Assembly: GCF_027942865.1 (NCBI RefSeq)
Contig: NC_134510.1
Span: forward strand, 37,565,663-37,629,662
Direction: 5' to 3'
DNA: 64,000 bases
Source: Odontesthes bonariensis
Taxonomy: Eukaryota > Chordata > Actinopteri > Atheriniformes > Atherinopsidae
Shown: one piece after another, positions 9,970-21,900 of the stretch
Layout of the letters: each line of letters begins with the position of its first letter
How positions within the stretch are numbered: position 1 is the stretch's first letter
Notes under the pieces: model-generated
Told to the model about the DNA's origin: nothing
Databases searched by the model: none
Seen by the model: only the letters and a program-made list of their open reading frames with translations
Made by a program: the position numbers and the translations under genes

Positions 9970-10764
9970 CCAATCCTTGAAGAAAAGATGGTGGTGGTGG
10001 TGGAAATTTTAGTGAGGCACAGAATCAGTTATTTTTTTCTGAGGAGATAAGATGCTTTTAATAATATCTTGCAAGAGAGAACAGCACAATACAAAATACA
10101 GAGCTGCTCTGACAACTGAGACAAGGCAATTCAGTTATAATGCAGATTGTTGCTTCATCCCTCCTTTGATATAGTTGAGCATTCTTATCTACTTTTCCTC
10201 CCTAACTACAGCCAAGACTACCTTGACACCACTCCCAGTACCATCTTCCCTACTATCCTCCCCCAACCGTAGTTGAGGTTAGCCAGACATAGTCGTAAAA
10301 CTCAGCTTCCTCCCTGTCCCCCTTAAAGTGCAGCGGTCAGATTCTCTATCTATTCTAACAAGCCCACCATTGTATAAGAGGATTTGAAAGAAAACAGGAC
10401 AGGGTGGTATCCTTGCAGGAGGTTATTATAGGTTATACACCGTAACACTTAATTCAATGCATATAAGAATTAATTTTCCTCTACACTCTGCACTGTCACC
10501 CCTGTCACCTCTAACAGAGTCTGACGTTTGGTTTCCTTCTACGTAGCTTATTGTTAGATTTGATGTTAACTGTAATGTTGTGTCCTCATTTGTAAGCCGC
10601 TTAAACCATCTGCGAAATGCATAAACATGAACAACTCTCAGGTCTTTGCTGGACTTTTTCCTCTTTCTATAGGACATCCCTTTCAGTTACTGATACTTTT
10701 CACCTGCAGCAGTTCATGTTGAGATATGCAAAGTTTTCAGCTAACAGCTCTGTAGAAAAAACTC
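9970..10764. other. No gene seen
   Basis: AT-rich to mixed sequence with a GTGG repeat near 9988-10003. An 83-codon minus-strand ORF at 10426-10677 has no recognisable motif and no splice or homology support, so it is not called. Confidence 0.5.
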
Positions 10765-11179
10765 CAGTGTGGAATTAATATACCTTAAACCTTTGGAAGA
10801 CACAGACTATCCTGTGGGGGGATGTTCTTCTGGGTAGGGACCAGATGTGGGAAGTCTACACAAAGGAAACGACGGAGAGACTACTTTACAACCACCTTCG
10901 GCCAATGAAAGCTTTTGGGAGTGGATTTAGCAACAGACATTTGCCATAAAACTTATATTGGGACACATTAACAACAGTGCTAACTTAAGATGAACAAACA
11001 AAGAACCCTCTTAGGAGAAAATCGGAGAAAAACCAGACTAACTCATTCCCTATCTTATCTGGACAAGATGAGTCAAAGTTGACATTTTACCCTCATCCAC
11101 CCAGATAAGAGAACCAGATGCCTAAATAGAACTGGAAATGACTTTACTTAGATTTACTTCGGTAGATTAGATTTCAATA

Positions 11180-11552
11180 TTAAAGGTGGGGTCTGAGATG
11201 TTTTCTGGAGCATTTTTTATCATATTGTCTGAAAACCTCCTCACGACCCCATTGCACCCACTAAAATAGAATGTTTGGGAAAAAAAAATTATATTTTAGT
11301 CCATTGTAGAGGGTGTAGCAAGAGGAAATGTCTGACCAATAGAAGTAATGATGAGAGTTACTTCTATTGGATTCTGACACGCCAATCAACCGTCAGCCCC
11401 CCTCCCCCCTTGCGCGTTCACAGACTTGTGATTCGTTCATGTGTTTTGAAGGCGTGGTTTCGAGGGGTGGGCTGAAGGAAGAGGCAAGGTTGTGTGTTTT
11501 TTTTTTGACTTGCAGGAACCATTTTTCCAAGATCTCATACGCCACCTTTAAA
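11180..11552. mobile_element. MITE with AAAGGTGG ends
   Basis: Left end TTAAAGGTGGGGTCTGAGAT and right end ATCTCATACGCCACCTTTAA are inverted repeats with about 17 of 20 matches. The interior has no coding content. It lies within repeat X and is missing from the second X copy. Confidence 0.65.
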
Positions 11553-12334
11553 CCAATAAAAACAATAACAGAAACAGAAACAGAGTCTCATGCTGGGTTA
11601 AAAGCCAGGGAATAAAAATGGGTTTTAAGACGAGTTTTAAAAATGGGCAGTGATGGGAGGTCGTTTCACAGTTTCGGACCGGCAGTGGAAAAGCTCCTCT
11701 GAGCTTCCGTTTAGCCCTCGGTACCTCCAGGAGCAGCTGATCAGCTGACCTGAGGCACCGGGCAGGAGCATGAGGATGGAGCAGCTCAGACTCCAATAAA
11801 CACTTTATTTAACTTGAGATTCCTCCGGCTTGTTCTTGAGCTTCCAATGAAAGAATCGAACTAACAACCTCATCAGGGTCGGTCAGCAACCAACCAACTC
11901 TGACGATTTTGTCATTCTGTAAGTTCTCGATACCAGCCAGTTCCCGTTTCCTGGTGGAAAAGAAGCGACCGACCAGGCAACTGCAAAGTCCGCTGAAGTC
12001 ATCCACAACCAAATCCAGAACCAAAAGAAGGCCCTGAGAGCGGAACCGAGAGAAATCCATGCGTGGCCACAACCTGCTGTGCTCCGAGCTGACTAAACAG
12101 GACTACTGTGAAGTAAGGTCGACCCTTTTTTCATCTTATAGACGGCTATGATGGGTGTCTCGAGACTTCCACTGTTAAAATGATAAATGAATCCAAGATG
12201 TCAGTCTTTAGTTTCAAATAGTAAGGAAACATAGACTATTTGAGTAAATCCGGTACCCCTTTTATATAATCACCCATATTCAACTCATCTACTGTTTCTT
12301 TTAAAGTTGATGTCTTTTTAATAAATAGTTCATA

Positions 12335-12335
12335 A

Positions 12336-12387
<52 letters not shown>

Positions 12388-12392
12388 GTATA
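12335..12392. repeat. AT dinucleotide microsatellite
   Basis: Nearly pure (AT/TA)n with two interruptions. The equivalent place in the repeat X copy at 21818-21842 has a much shorter tract. Confidence 0.9.
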
Positions 12393-12510
12393 ATCACAGG
12401 TTGTGTTGCATGCTTTCTTTACGTAATGTCTGTCAAACCAAACGAGAATTCACTAAAGTAGCGAGATTAAGCATCTGGTTCTCTTATCTGGGTGGATGAG
12501 GGTAAATTTT

Positions 12511-13145
12511 GATTTACATTTAAATTCTGTGTCACATTAGATTCTGTGTTTTTCCTTCTTTGAAGGAAGATGGTGTCCTACATTCAAGGTTAAATAAGGT
12601 TTATTGAGACAGTGAGAACTTCTGGTAAATCCTTATATTTTATCAAGTAACGCTACAGCTCTTTGGGAATCACCTTGTTGCTGCAGAAATCCTATTTTCT
12701 GTCAAACTGTGTTGTCTTTGCTGTTTAATATAAAGTTTGGTAAATTCAGTCATTTTTGTGGACAAAATGGTGAAGTTTTACCCAGAAGTCATTTATCCTT
12801 TGAAGGCGTATGAATACTTCGGTAATCCCCCTAAAAAGAGACATCTTCATCCATCATTCAACAGGCCAACCTCGAGGAATGATGATGGAGACCTATCTTG
12901 CTTTGTGACTATCGATTACACGAGTTGTTAGAAGTAGGTGGTGTGGCTGTGAAACCATGTCCACACTGCTGCCAACTGAGAGTTGGATTCATTTTAACAT
13001 CACCAACATTTAAATGTCACATTTATTTCCTGTGCATTACATCCAATGTTTTTCTTCTATTTGATGATGAGTGTAGATATAAGAACTCATGTTTGGTGCA
13101 GTGTCACCGTGACAACCTCAAACAGGAAAAAACTTATTATTACTT
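12511..13145. other. No gene seen
   Basis: Unremarkable AT-rich sequence up to the target duplication of the Rex3 element. Short ORFs here show no motif. Confidence 0.5.
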
Positions 13146-13157
13146 ATTATCAGGACA

Positions 13158-14262
13158 TCCTGGAGGGAGCATGGGAGTTCGCCCAACCGGTCTACATGTG
13201 TTTTGTGGACTTGGAGAAGGCGTTCGATTGTGTCCCTCGGGGACTCTTGTGGGGGGTGCTCCGGGAGTATGGAGTGCTGGACTCCTTGATATGGATTGTT
13301 CGGTCCCTGTATAACCGGTGTCAGAGTTTGGTCCGCATTGCCGGCAGTAAGTCGGACATGTTTCCTGTGAGGGTTGGACTCCGTCAGGGCTGCCCTTTGT
13401 CACCGATTCTGTTCATAATTTTTATGGACAGAATTTCTAGGCGCAGCCAGGGCGTTGAGGGGGTCCGGTTTGGCGACCTCAGAATCGGGTCTCTGCTTTT
13501 TGCGGACGATTTGGTTCTGTTGGCGTCGTCAGGCCGTGACCTTCAGCTCTCACTGGAGCGGTTCGCAGCCGAGTGTGAAGCGGCGGGGATGACCATCAGT
13601 ACCTCCAAATCTGAGACCATGGAATGCTCTCTTCGGGTCGGGAATGAGATCCTTCCCCAAGTGGAGGAGTTCAAGTATCTCGGGGTCTTGTTCACGAGTG
13701 AGGGACGAATGGAGCAGGAGATTGACAGGCGGATCGGTGCGGCGTCTGCAGTGATGCGGGCTCTGCACCGGCCCGTCGTGGTGAAGAAGGAGCTGAGCCA
13801 GAAGGCGAAGCTCTCCATTTACCGGTCAATCTATGTTCCTACCCTCACCTATGGTCACGAGCTGTGGGTAGTGACCGAAAGAACGAGATAGCGAATACAA
13901 GCGGCCGAAATGAGTTTCCTCCGCAGGGTGTCTGGGCTCTCCCTTAGAGATAGGGTGAGAAGCTCGGTCATCCGGGAGGGGCTCGGAGTAGAACCACTGC
14001 TCCTCCGCATCGAGAGGAGTCAGATGAGGTGGCTCGGGCATCTAGTGAGAATGCCTCCTGGACGCCTCCCCGGTGAGGTGTTCCGGGCCCGTCCCACTGG
14101 GACCCAGGACACGTTGGAGAGACTATGTCTCTCGGAACGCCTCGGGGTCCCCCCAGAAGAGCTGGAGGAAGTGGCCGGGGACAGGGACGTCTGGGTCTCT
14201 TTGCTCAAGCTGCTGCCCCCGCGACCCGATCCCCGGACCAGCGGAAGATAATGGATGGATGG
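13158..14262 (+). mobile_element. Rex3 (RTE clade) LINE, 5' truncated, inactive
   Basis: Flanked by perfect 12-bp duplications ATTATCAGGACA at 13146-13157 and 14263-14274; ends in the ATGG/GATG tail typical of Rex3. The translation holds the RT core: FVDLEKAFDCVPR (motif A), LRQGCPLSPILF (motif B) and LLFADDLVLLA (motif C with FADD). The thumb region and the C-terminal domain (MRWLGHLVRMPPGR) follow. Inactivating changes: an in-frame 21-base deletion after KSETM relative to the copy at 37250-38086, a TAG at 13889-13891, and a deletion near 14100 that removes the basic RPRGRPRTRW segment. The endonuclease domain is absent. Confidence 0.9.
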
Positions 14263-14274
14263 ATTATCAGGACA

Positions 14275-15160
14275 CATTTTACATTTATGTTGGAGAAAAA
14301 AGTGAATAAGTGTGATAGCAAGATATAAGAATATCCTTAAAGGATAATCAATAACAAAAGAAGCACAAACTGGTTAAACCACACAATCATACATAATACA
14401 TCGATTACAGGTTGTCTTTATTTTTCTTTTGGAGTCTAACATAAAGAAACATATTGCTCAGAAGAAGTGGTCACTTATCAAATCTTTCATTCCTCCTCCC
14501 GCCTTCTCATATCTGCAGAAATATACTGTTTACATGTGATTTCAGACTTCTTATGACTGTTAGTCCCAATGATGACATCATTTTCTGTTACTCAGATCCC
14601 CCCCACACAGATGTAGTCCTCCATCAGATCGTCAGATGTGGTTCACACCCATTTCTCCTTCTGTTTCCATCTAACATTCAAGCTGACCAATCAGATCATT
14701 GTTTGACTTTTTAATCCACTCAAATTCTTTTTTTTTAAGGTCACAGCTTGACCTTCGACCACCTAATTTGAATCAGTTCATCCTGGAGTCCGAATGGGTG
14801 TTTGTGCTAACTTTGAAGAATTCTCACATTCACAATAATGAGGTAAGCACAGACCTACATGACTCAGAAACATAATGCTTCTCGACATTTATACTCCGTC
14901 TCTGATGGAGTGGGTTAAAGAAGTCATTCAACACTTTATCGGATCTGAAGGTGGGGTTTGCTGCCGGTGGTGGAGCAGCATTTGAGTTGTCGAATATGCC
15001 CCTTTCCACTCCATATCCCAACAGTTCCAGTGGGGAAGGATACGATAAATGTTACCCGGCAAACAAAGAAACCACAGTGGGATCTCTGCTGAAGGCCCCC
15101 TCAGAATGTCCCCCATAAGTCGGCTTTTTAGCTACAATGATGCCTTTTATAAACCCCTCC
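14275..15160. other. No gene seen
   Basis: Mixed AT-rich sequence. Minus-strand ORFs at 14830-15116 overlap in two frames without motifs and are not supported. Confidence 0.5.
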
Positions 15161-15165
15161 ATAAT

Positions 15166-15565
15166 TTAGGCTGCGGCTACACGAAAACGTTTTTCACTGT
15201 AAACGATACTTTTTCTTATCGTTTCGCTGTCGCGGCCACATGGAGCCGGCGTTCCCGCTACCCCAAAACGATAGTTTTTGAGAACGGGTTCCAGAGTGGG
15301 AAAGTTTGAAAACGGCCTCGTTTCGTTTCCATTGTTACAGCTAAAACGTTTTTGCGTCAGTCACACGTTGACGCTGTGAGCCAATTTTAACACTTCTCTA
15401 TTGTCTCACAGCGTGGCGTGACACAGTGGCGTGTGTACTGCATCGTTTCATCGTTTTCATCCGTTTTCGTCTGGACAGCAGCGCGTTTCCGTGTGGTCGC
15501 AAGAATTTTCGTACCCGTTTTAAAAAAAAACCTTGTTTCGTTTCCGTGTAGCCGTAGCTCTAGGT
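15166..15565. mobile_element. PIF/Harbinger-type MITE
   Basis: Inverted ends GGCTGCGGCTACACGAAAACG (left) and CGTTTCCGTGTAGCCGTAGC (right), with internal subterminal repeats of cgttttcg type. About 400 bases, no coding capacity. Family placement rests on the general look of the ends; a 3-base target duplication is not clear. Confidence 0.65.
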
Positions 15566-15679
15566 TTACAACCTTTATTAGTAGGAACAACTCAAATGAA
15601 CAGTCTCTTTCAACGATGGAACAAGCCTTTTACAGATGCAAACGTCTACATTTCCTGGATGCAAAGTCATGAATTGTCC

Positions 15680-16360
15680 GGTTAGGGGTGGCTGGACATG
15701 GATGCGGACTCCAGAGGTGTAAAAGCAAACTGGGTTTATAATTAAAAAACAGAGTCAACAAAAGGCACGGCTGAGCCGGATGACAAAACTAAGCCATGAG
15801 ACAAAACATGACTAAGACTGACAAAAAACAAAACAAAATACTTGACATGACATCAATGCACTTAGCTTAGACGTGGCGTGGCATGAAGGGTGAAAAAAAA
15901 GAGAAAGGATTTCACAAAACTAATGGGGAAACCTGGAAACTAAACACTGAACTGAGAGTGATTGTTGAATGAGTGCAGCTGGGGACAATGAATACAGGTG
16001 ACATGAGTGAAACTAATGAGCAGAACATGGGGACTGAGGCAAAAACCATGGCAAAACTTAACTCAACATGAATTTAAAAACTAAGACGTGAAACAATCTA
16101 AAACATAGAACTAAAAACATGAGGAAAACCCCATGAAAATGACAGAGCCCCCCCCTCAAGGGATGGATTCCAGACAACCCAAAAAAAGGGGCTCGAAACC
16201 GGAGGTAGTCTGACGGACAGCCAGACTTCCGGCGACGTAGCAGAAGCAGCCGGAGACATGGACTTATACATGGACTTAAAAACTAAGACGTGAAACAACC
16301 TGAAACATGATAAAACATAGAACTACAAACATGAGGAAAACCCCATGAACGTGACATGAA
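15680..16360. repeat. Dispersed repeat A
   Basis: Contains gcacggctgagccggatgac, ggcatgaagggtgaaa, and aaacatgaggaaaaccccatg, shared with 32425-34245, 36125-36350 and, inverted, 26455-26790. Non-coding, class undetermined. In this copy the stretch taaaaacatgaggaaaacccc occurs twice (about 16113 and 16329), so it holds an internal duplication. Confidence 0.65.
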
Positions 16361-16364
16361 TGAG

Positions 16365-16480
16365 GTCATCATACGACAGCTGCTGTGCCACTTCTGAGTT
16401 GATGCTTATGATAGCCAGGCCACTCAAGCGTTCTGGCACCATTGATGAGCTTCAGTTTTGAGAGGTTAGCTCAGCAGAGG
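16365..16480 (-). pseudogene. hAT transposase C-terminal fragment (ZMYM/ZNF862-like)
   Basis: Minus-strand translation gives KLKLI followed by RLSGLAIISINSEVAQQ and LSYDDLIH, the C-terminal dimerisation end seen in hAT-derived proteins and zinc-finger MYM/ZNF862-like genes. Only about 35 codons remain and no start or upstream domain is present. Confidence 0.6.
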
Positions 16481-17064
16481 AAACTGCAACAGGGAGAGTT
16501 GGCAACATTTAACCTCCATAAAAATAGCCCAAAAGTTTTATTGATAGCATAGTTTTATAGGCATAAACCTGAGTGTAGACAGTTTCAGCTGCTCTGTATG
16601 TCACTGTCCAACCACAGGAAGGCCGGGCTCCATGAGGTTTTGGTCAGGATGAAAGTCGCCCCAACTGCTCCCATCGACTCTAACGTAAAATCTGTTTTTT
16701 TTTTTCAAATTTCTGGCGTTACAATATAATCTCTATGGGTTCCGGGAGGGCTCGCCCCAACGTGCTTTTGTCATACGTAACGTGAAGATAGCTAGCATAG
16801 CCACCGCACGTTAGAGCGTACGGAGTAACTCAATTGTTTCATTGAAAGAAATTCCCTTCAGTCGGCGTAGCAATGAGGATAAGTTGGCAACCAAACAATC
16901 AGGACCTCCCAGACCAAATTTAAATATAAAACAAATTTCTACTAAATTACCTGCTAGTATGTGGCATCTAGTGCTTATATGCGGTGTTGGTAACATGAGT
17001 TGACAAATGGTGACAGCTGACTTGCTACTTATTAATTTACCCACTGAACGGGTCACTTTAGTCC

Positions 17065-18075
17065 ACATATGTCAAAGTCAAAGTCAAGGAATTAATTATC
17101 TATGGCCCCCTGGATGATATTTAATTACTATTAGAACTGGCCCGCAGGCCACAGCCACCCGCTGGTGTTTTGCACGCACCAACACTACATTCCCCACAAT
17201 GCAACAATAGCCCGCGAAGTCACTGCAGCGCGCACAAGCGGCTTCATTATTCATCAGCAGTCAGAGCAGAGATCAACTTTCAGCTACCCCCCCTCCTCAA
17301 AAATGGCTAAACGTAAGGTGGACGCTGAGAACAGGGGCTTTCAAGCCAGGTGGGAGGCAGAGTACATGTTCATGGAGGTAAAAGGCAAACCTGTGTGTCT
17401 TCTGTGTGGAGAAAGTTTGGCTGTAATGAAAGAATATAATCTAAGAAGGTACTATCAAACGTCTCAGAAACACACAAAGACAAAGACAAGAATGTGGACA
17501 CGGAACAAAGGCTACAGAAGGTGGCAGAATTAAAACGAGGCCTTAAGTCCAGGCAGGCTGTGTTCACATATGCCAAATCACAAAGCGAGGCTGCTGTCAA
17601 GGCTAGCTTTATTGTGGCAAAAGAGGTCGCAAAAGCATTTTTCAGTTGAATGGACTCAGGGAAAATTTTAGATAAGAGCCATGAGAAAGAATACAACTGA
17701 TTTGATTTATTTTACTATTTGAAAGCAGTGATCGGTAGGATCATAGAGCCGCACAATAATGCATTTTCAGTTTATAATGCATGCACTTTTATTCATGCAT
17801 TTTTCTTGATATTAAGAAAGATATTTTGTTTTTAAAAACAATTTAATTTTTTGCTGTTTGCCTGTTGAAAATGTTTTCACTTGAAGTTAGTGACAGAGCC
17901 ATAACAAAATATTGCTTTATTGATTTAATCATTAAATAATATACAGTGTGTTAGGTCTTGGTTCAATAGGCTATGTGCAATCATTTCAATATGTTTTAAT
18001 AAACATTGAACCAGTCCGGCCCTCGGCCTGTAACAAATTTGTTTTTTTGGCCCTCGGTGTATTTGACTTTGACAT
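17065..18075 (+). mobile_element. hAT element remnant with BED-type ORF
   Basis: Bounded by TGTCAAAGTCAA at about 17070 and TTTGACTTTGACA at about 18060, an inverted pair. It holds the broken ORF at 17303-17650. Sequences such as ggcccgcaggccacagcc and gtccggccctcggcctgt near the ends are typical subterminal parts. No clear 8-bp target duplication was seen. Confidence 0.6.
17303..17650 (+). pseudogene. hAT transposase-like N-terminus (GTF2IRD2/ZBED-like), frameshifted
   Basis: Starts MAKRKVDAENRGFQARW and continues through a C2-type finger (KPVCLLCGESLAV, then a histidine region). This is the N-terminus of hAT-derived proteins of the GTF2IRD2/SCAND3 kind. A frame break occurs around 17455-17480; the continuing frame reads VDTEQRLQKVAELKRGLKSR to a stop near 17650. 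No catalytic core follows. Confidence 0.7.
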
Positions 18076-18079
18076 CAAC

Positions 18080-18957
18080 TGCTTTAGTCATAATCGCTAC
18101 TGTTGCCCCCCCCCCCCCCCCCCGAGAAATGTGTCAGGAGCCGCAGCACAACCCGCAATTGTAGGGGGAGCCAAAAAAGCTACAAATTTGCCAAATTCTC
18201 TGGGATTACGTTGATGCCAAGGCTATTTATTTCTGTTAAATGCACTTCTAATGGAGTATGTCACTCCAGGATCATATTAAATTGTTGGCTGCATCGGCCT
18301 ACTAGGTCTGCTGTTTATGTCATTGTTCTGTGTGTTGCCTACAGGCTACTTTACTTAACTTGTTTTTTCAAATAAAAGGATTTCTCGTGTTAATTTAGGT
18401 AAGAAATGTCTGTCTGAATGATGAATTTATGGCCCAGCTGGCTACCAGACTCACTCTATTTTAAAAAAACATTGTAAGTCAAGTTTATCAAATCAATTCA
18501 CAATTTTAATCATAGCATTCAAAGCGCTCTGCTAATTTTACAAACAGTTGATCAATGCCTTTACAAGTTTGCAAGCGTTTTCATGATTTACCATGAGGAT
18601 TATCTTCCAATCAAGGCTATTTTCATGAAATAAATGGCAAATACATCACAACTATTTTGATTGACTTAAAAACATCCCGACTCAGTTTACATCAATTACA
18701 TTTTTACACCCAGCTTATATGTGAATGAATTACCATACAATTTATAATCAGAAGAAGTCTAAGTTCCTCATTACTGTACCATTATTTAGAACAATATCAT
18801 TCAATCTTTAAAAAGACATATTAATGTAATAAAATTCATTCTAAAGAGCATTAGCATATAAATCAACATACTTTTGGATTTTCTTATTCAAAAGCGATGA
18901 AGCAAGTCTGTAGTTATGCATGCGGCACCAAGAGGACAAAGTCAGACACAGTGTTCA
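18080..18957. other. 3' flank of lectin copy 2, no gene seen
   Basis: AT-rich sequence downstream of the lectin stop, including a 17-base C run at about 18107-18123. It probably contains the 3' UTR, but no convincing minus-strand AATAAA was found within 250 bases of the stop. Confidence 0.5.
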
Positions 18958-21900
18958 CTAATTTAACCTTATCAAGGCTTCACTCTCACAGATGAATTTG
19001 AGCTGAAATTCAGGAGAACTTCTTTTCCAGCTCTGTGTTGGGCTCTTATCAGGGATAACCAGCACATATGAACCTGATCCACCAGTCTCCAGCCAGTACC
19101 TTAAAATGTAAACATGAACAGTATTATCAGCATTCATAGTACTGCTAATGCACTTCATTAAATCAAACAACTTTAGTTTTGCAAGAAACAAACAGCTGAC
19201 ATCAAATCCTGGTAAATGTATAGTTTATACTTTCTGATTTGAGTTTGCATTGAAAATAAATCCTTCTTTTCTTTTTCTTTCTCAGCGCTGGGCCGTAGTC
19301 ATGGTCAATACTTATTTTTTACTTTTGGATCTTACCCAAGAGTGTTTCTGCGTCCATCAATCCAGAAAAAGTTGCCGTTACTTTCTTTTAACCCAATCCA
19401 GTATCCATGGTGCTCGCTATGGTAATACTTGGTGTTATTACTGATGAATTCCTGGAAGTCATCACATGGCGAATCATCAGAAACATTCACACTTTGGTAC
19501 AGACATCAATTATAACAATTGGAAAAAAGAAAATGTACAGCTCACCTGTTCTTGCTGATTATCAATAACAACCAGATCTGCACCGCTGTCTTTGCAATAT
19601 GTTTGACTTTGTGTCCATGTCTTCCAAGGAGCGGGTTTATCATAAAACAGGTAGCACTTTTTCTGGTAAAGAATCCAGCCGCCCTGACAGGGCTGACACT
19701 CTGCTCAAGAAATGGTCGGAGAAATTGATTCATTATTAAATCTGACATATCAAAATCAAATGGCAGCCTTTTTAAACCGACTGATTTTATATAGATTAGA
19801 CTAATTTGGAATTTAATGAATGTGAGGAATCTGACTACAGTGAATTGGTTAGAATTAGTTTAAAAGGGACTGTAGTTGAAATGCCTTGAGATATCATTCG
19901 TTGTGATTTGATATGGTATTAGAATTTTTTCATTGGTATATAAACAAAACTGAACTGAATGATAACAAATGATAAAACTTTAAAAGACTTATGACTGTGA
20001 AACTATGAATCTATCTACTTTTGAAAATGTGCAATATCTAATATTTCCATCCCCGAGCATCTTCGCAGGACGTTTTCTGCCAGAATAAATCCAGCCAATA
20101 TAAACTATAAAAGATATTAAATATTGTTTTCAACTTTATTTGTTGCATGTTAAGTCTGTAAAGTTGTGATGTGGGCTAGCAATAAAGAAAACGGGACATC
20201 AGATGATAGTTATCATGATTTGGTACAAAAGAGGAGCTCCAGTTTGTCCACAAACGTGTCAGAAAAACATTGGGCCTCATGCAACAACCGTTCGTACGCA
20301 CAGATTTGTTCTTAAGTCGTGCGTACAAGTGATTTAGGAAAATTTGCGCATTCACCAATCTCTTCGTATTTTACGTTTTCTTTCAGGTACGAACAGAATT
20401 TACGAGTGATCCAGACCTGTCGTAGGAGTTTCCTAAAATAGTCCGCTGTTATTCCAATCAAGTTTGCTTGACTAATGGATTGTATATTTAATTACTTTGA
20501 AGCAAACATAAATAAATATATACATTATACCACATAATTATGCTGACAGTATTCTGTTGGACTTAAGTTATGCACTAATTGAAGGTTAATTTGACTCTGT
20601 ATATAACGAGGTGAATGGGAAGCTATTTAGATTGCCAAGGACTGTGCTGCTGCAAATATGCAGCTTGCTGGAGCCACAACTCCAGAGAGAAACACGCCGA
20701 TCAAACCCAATTCCACCACACGTCCAGGTCTTCACCAGCTTTGGATTTTTGGCCACTGGAACCTTTCAGAGGGAGACTGGAGACAGATCGGGGGTGTCCC
20801 AGTCCTCTGTGATTCATGCGCTCCCCTTGGTCATCAAAGCTCTCATCAGTTTATCACCCATGGTACATCACATTCCCATACACCGCTGTCCAACTAGTTG
20901 TAGCGCACTCAAGTGTGGAATTAATACAAACTTAAACCTTTGGAAGACCCGAACAATCCTGTGGGGGATGTTTTTCTGGGTAGGGACCAGATGGAGGACG
21001 TCTAAACAAAGAAAGGGACTGAGATGGCCTAATTTACAACAACCTTCGGCCTACGAAAGCATTTGGGAGTGTATTTAGTACTAGACCTATGCCATAAACT
21101 TGAGGGATGCGTTTACAACTTAAGATGAACAAACGAAGAACCCTCTTAGGAGAAATGGGAGACTAACCCATTCCCTATCTTATCTGGACAGTAAATCAGT
21201 AAATCAAAGTTGACGTTTTCCCCTCATCCACCCAGATAAGAGAACCAGATGCCTAAATAGAACTGAACATTACTTTACTTAGAGTAACTTTCAGCTGAAT
21301 CTTAAAACTGTATTAAATGTGTTTGATAACTTTGTACAAGTTCTTTCAGGTTCCCAGCGAAATCACGAGCTGCATTTAAAGACTCTTTTCATGATCCTAC
21401 TTGAAAGTATGACGAAGAAATAAAAATGACCAACCCGCAGTAAACTGGACATTTATATGAAGAATTGCAACTGTTAACCGATGTTCCTTCCGTATCTTTT
21501 TGTACTCCATGGGTAACACGGGAAAATAACATTGTTTGGTTCGCTATTCATATGTCCTAATTTACAGATATATTATCTGAATGTTGAGACTCATAATCAT
21601 CGTCTATGTCATGTTATGTGTATTTGATGTCTTTATATCATAAGTCTATGTTATATATTTAATCTGCATATCTTAACAAGTTGTGGTGTTTTCAGAATCA
21701 TCGAGACAAAAATTAGTGAATTTTCAATTCTTTAAGTGTTATATATAATCACCCATATTTAACACATCTCCTGTTTGTTTTAAGGTTCATGTCTTTTTAA
21801 TAAATAGTTCATAAATATGTATATATATATATATATGTATAATCAACAGGTTGTGTTGTATGCTTTCTTTACGTAATGTCTGTCAAACCAAACGAGAATT

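Larger units (their letters stand above)
10765..12510. repeat. Dispersed repeat X, long copy with inverted arms
   Basis: Segment 10765-11170 is repeated directly at 20915-21300 (shared gtggaattaata, cttaaacctttggaagac, tctgggtagggaccagatg). Segment 12180-12460 is repeated at 21735-21910 and partly at 23115-23310. Within this copy ACCCTCATCCACCCAGATAA at about 11088 is inverted at about 12478-12506, giving about 36-bp arms around a 1.4-kb core. The core contains a MITE (11180-11552), a fish L2-associated-looking stretch (11600-11800) and an AT microsatellite. It is probably a DNA transposon of unknown family. Confidence 0.6.

Noticed and set aside
10426..10677. 83-codon minus-strand ORF
   Set aside because: No motif, no flanking exons, no repeat match; chance ORF is the simplest view.
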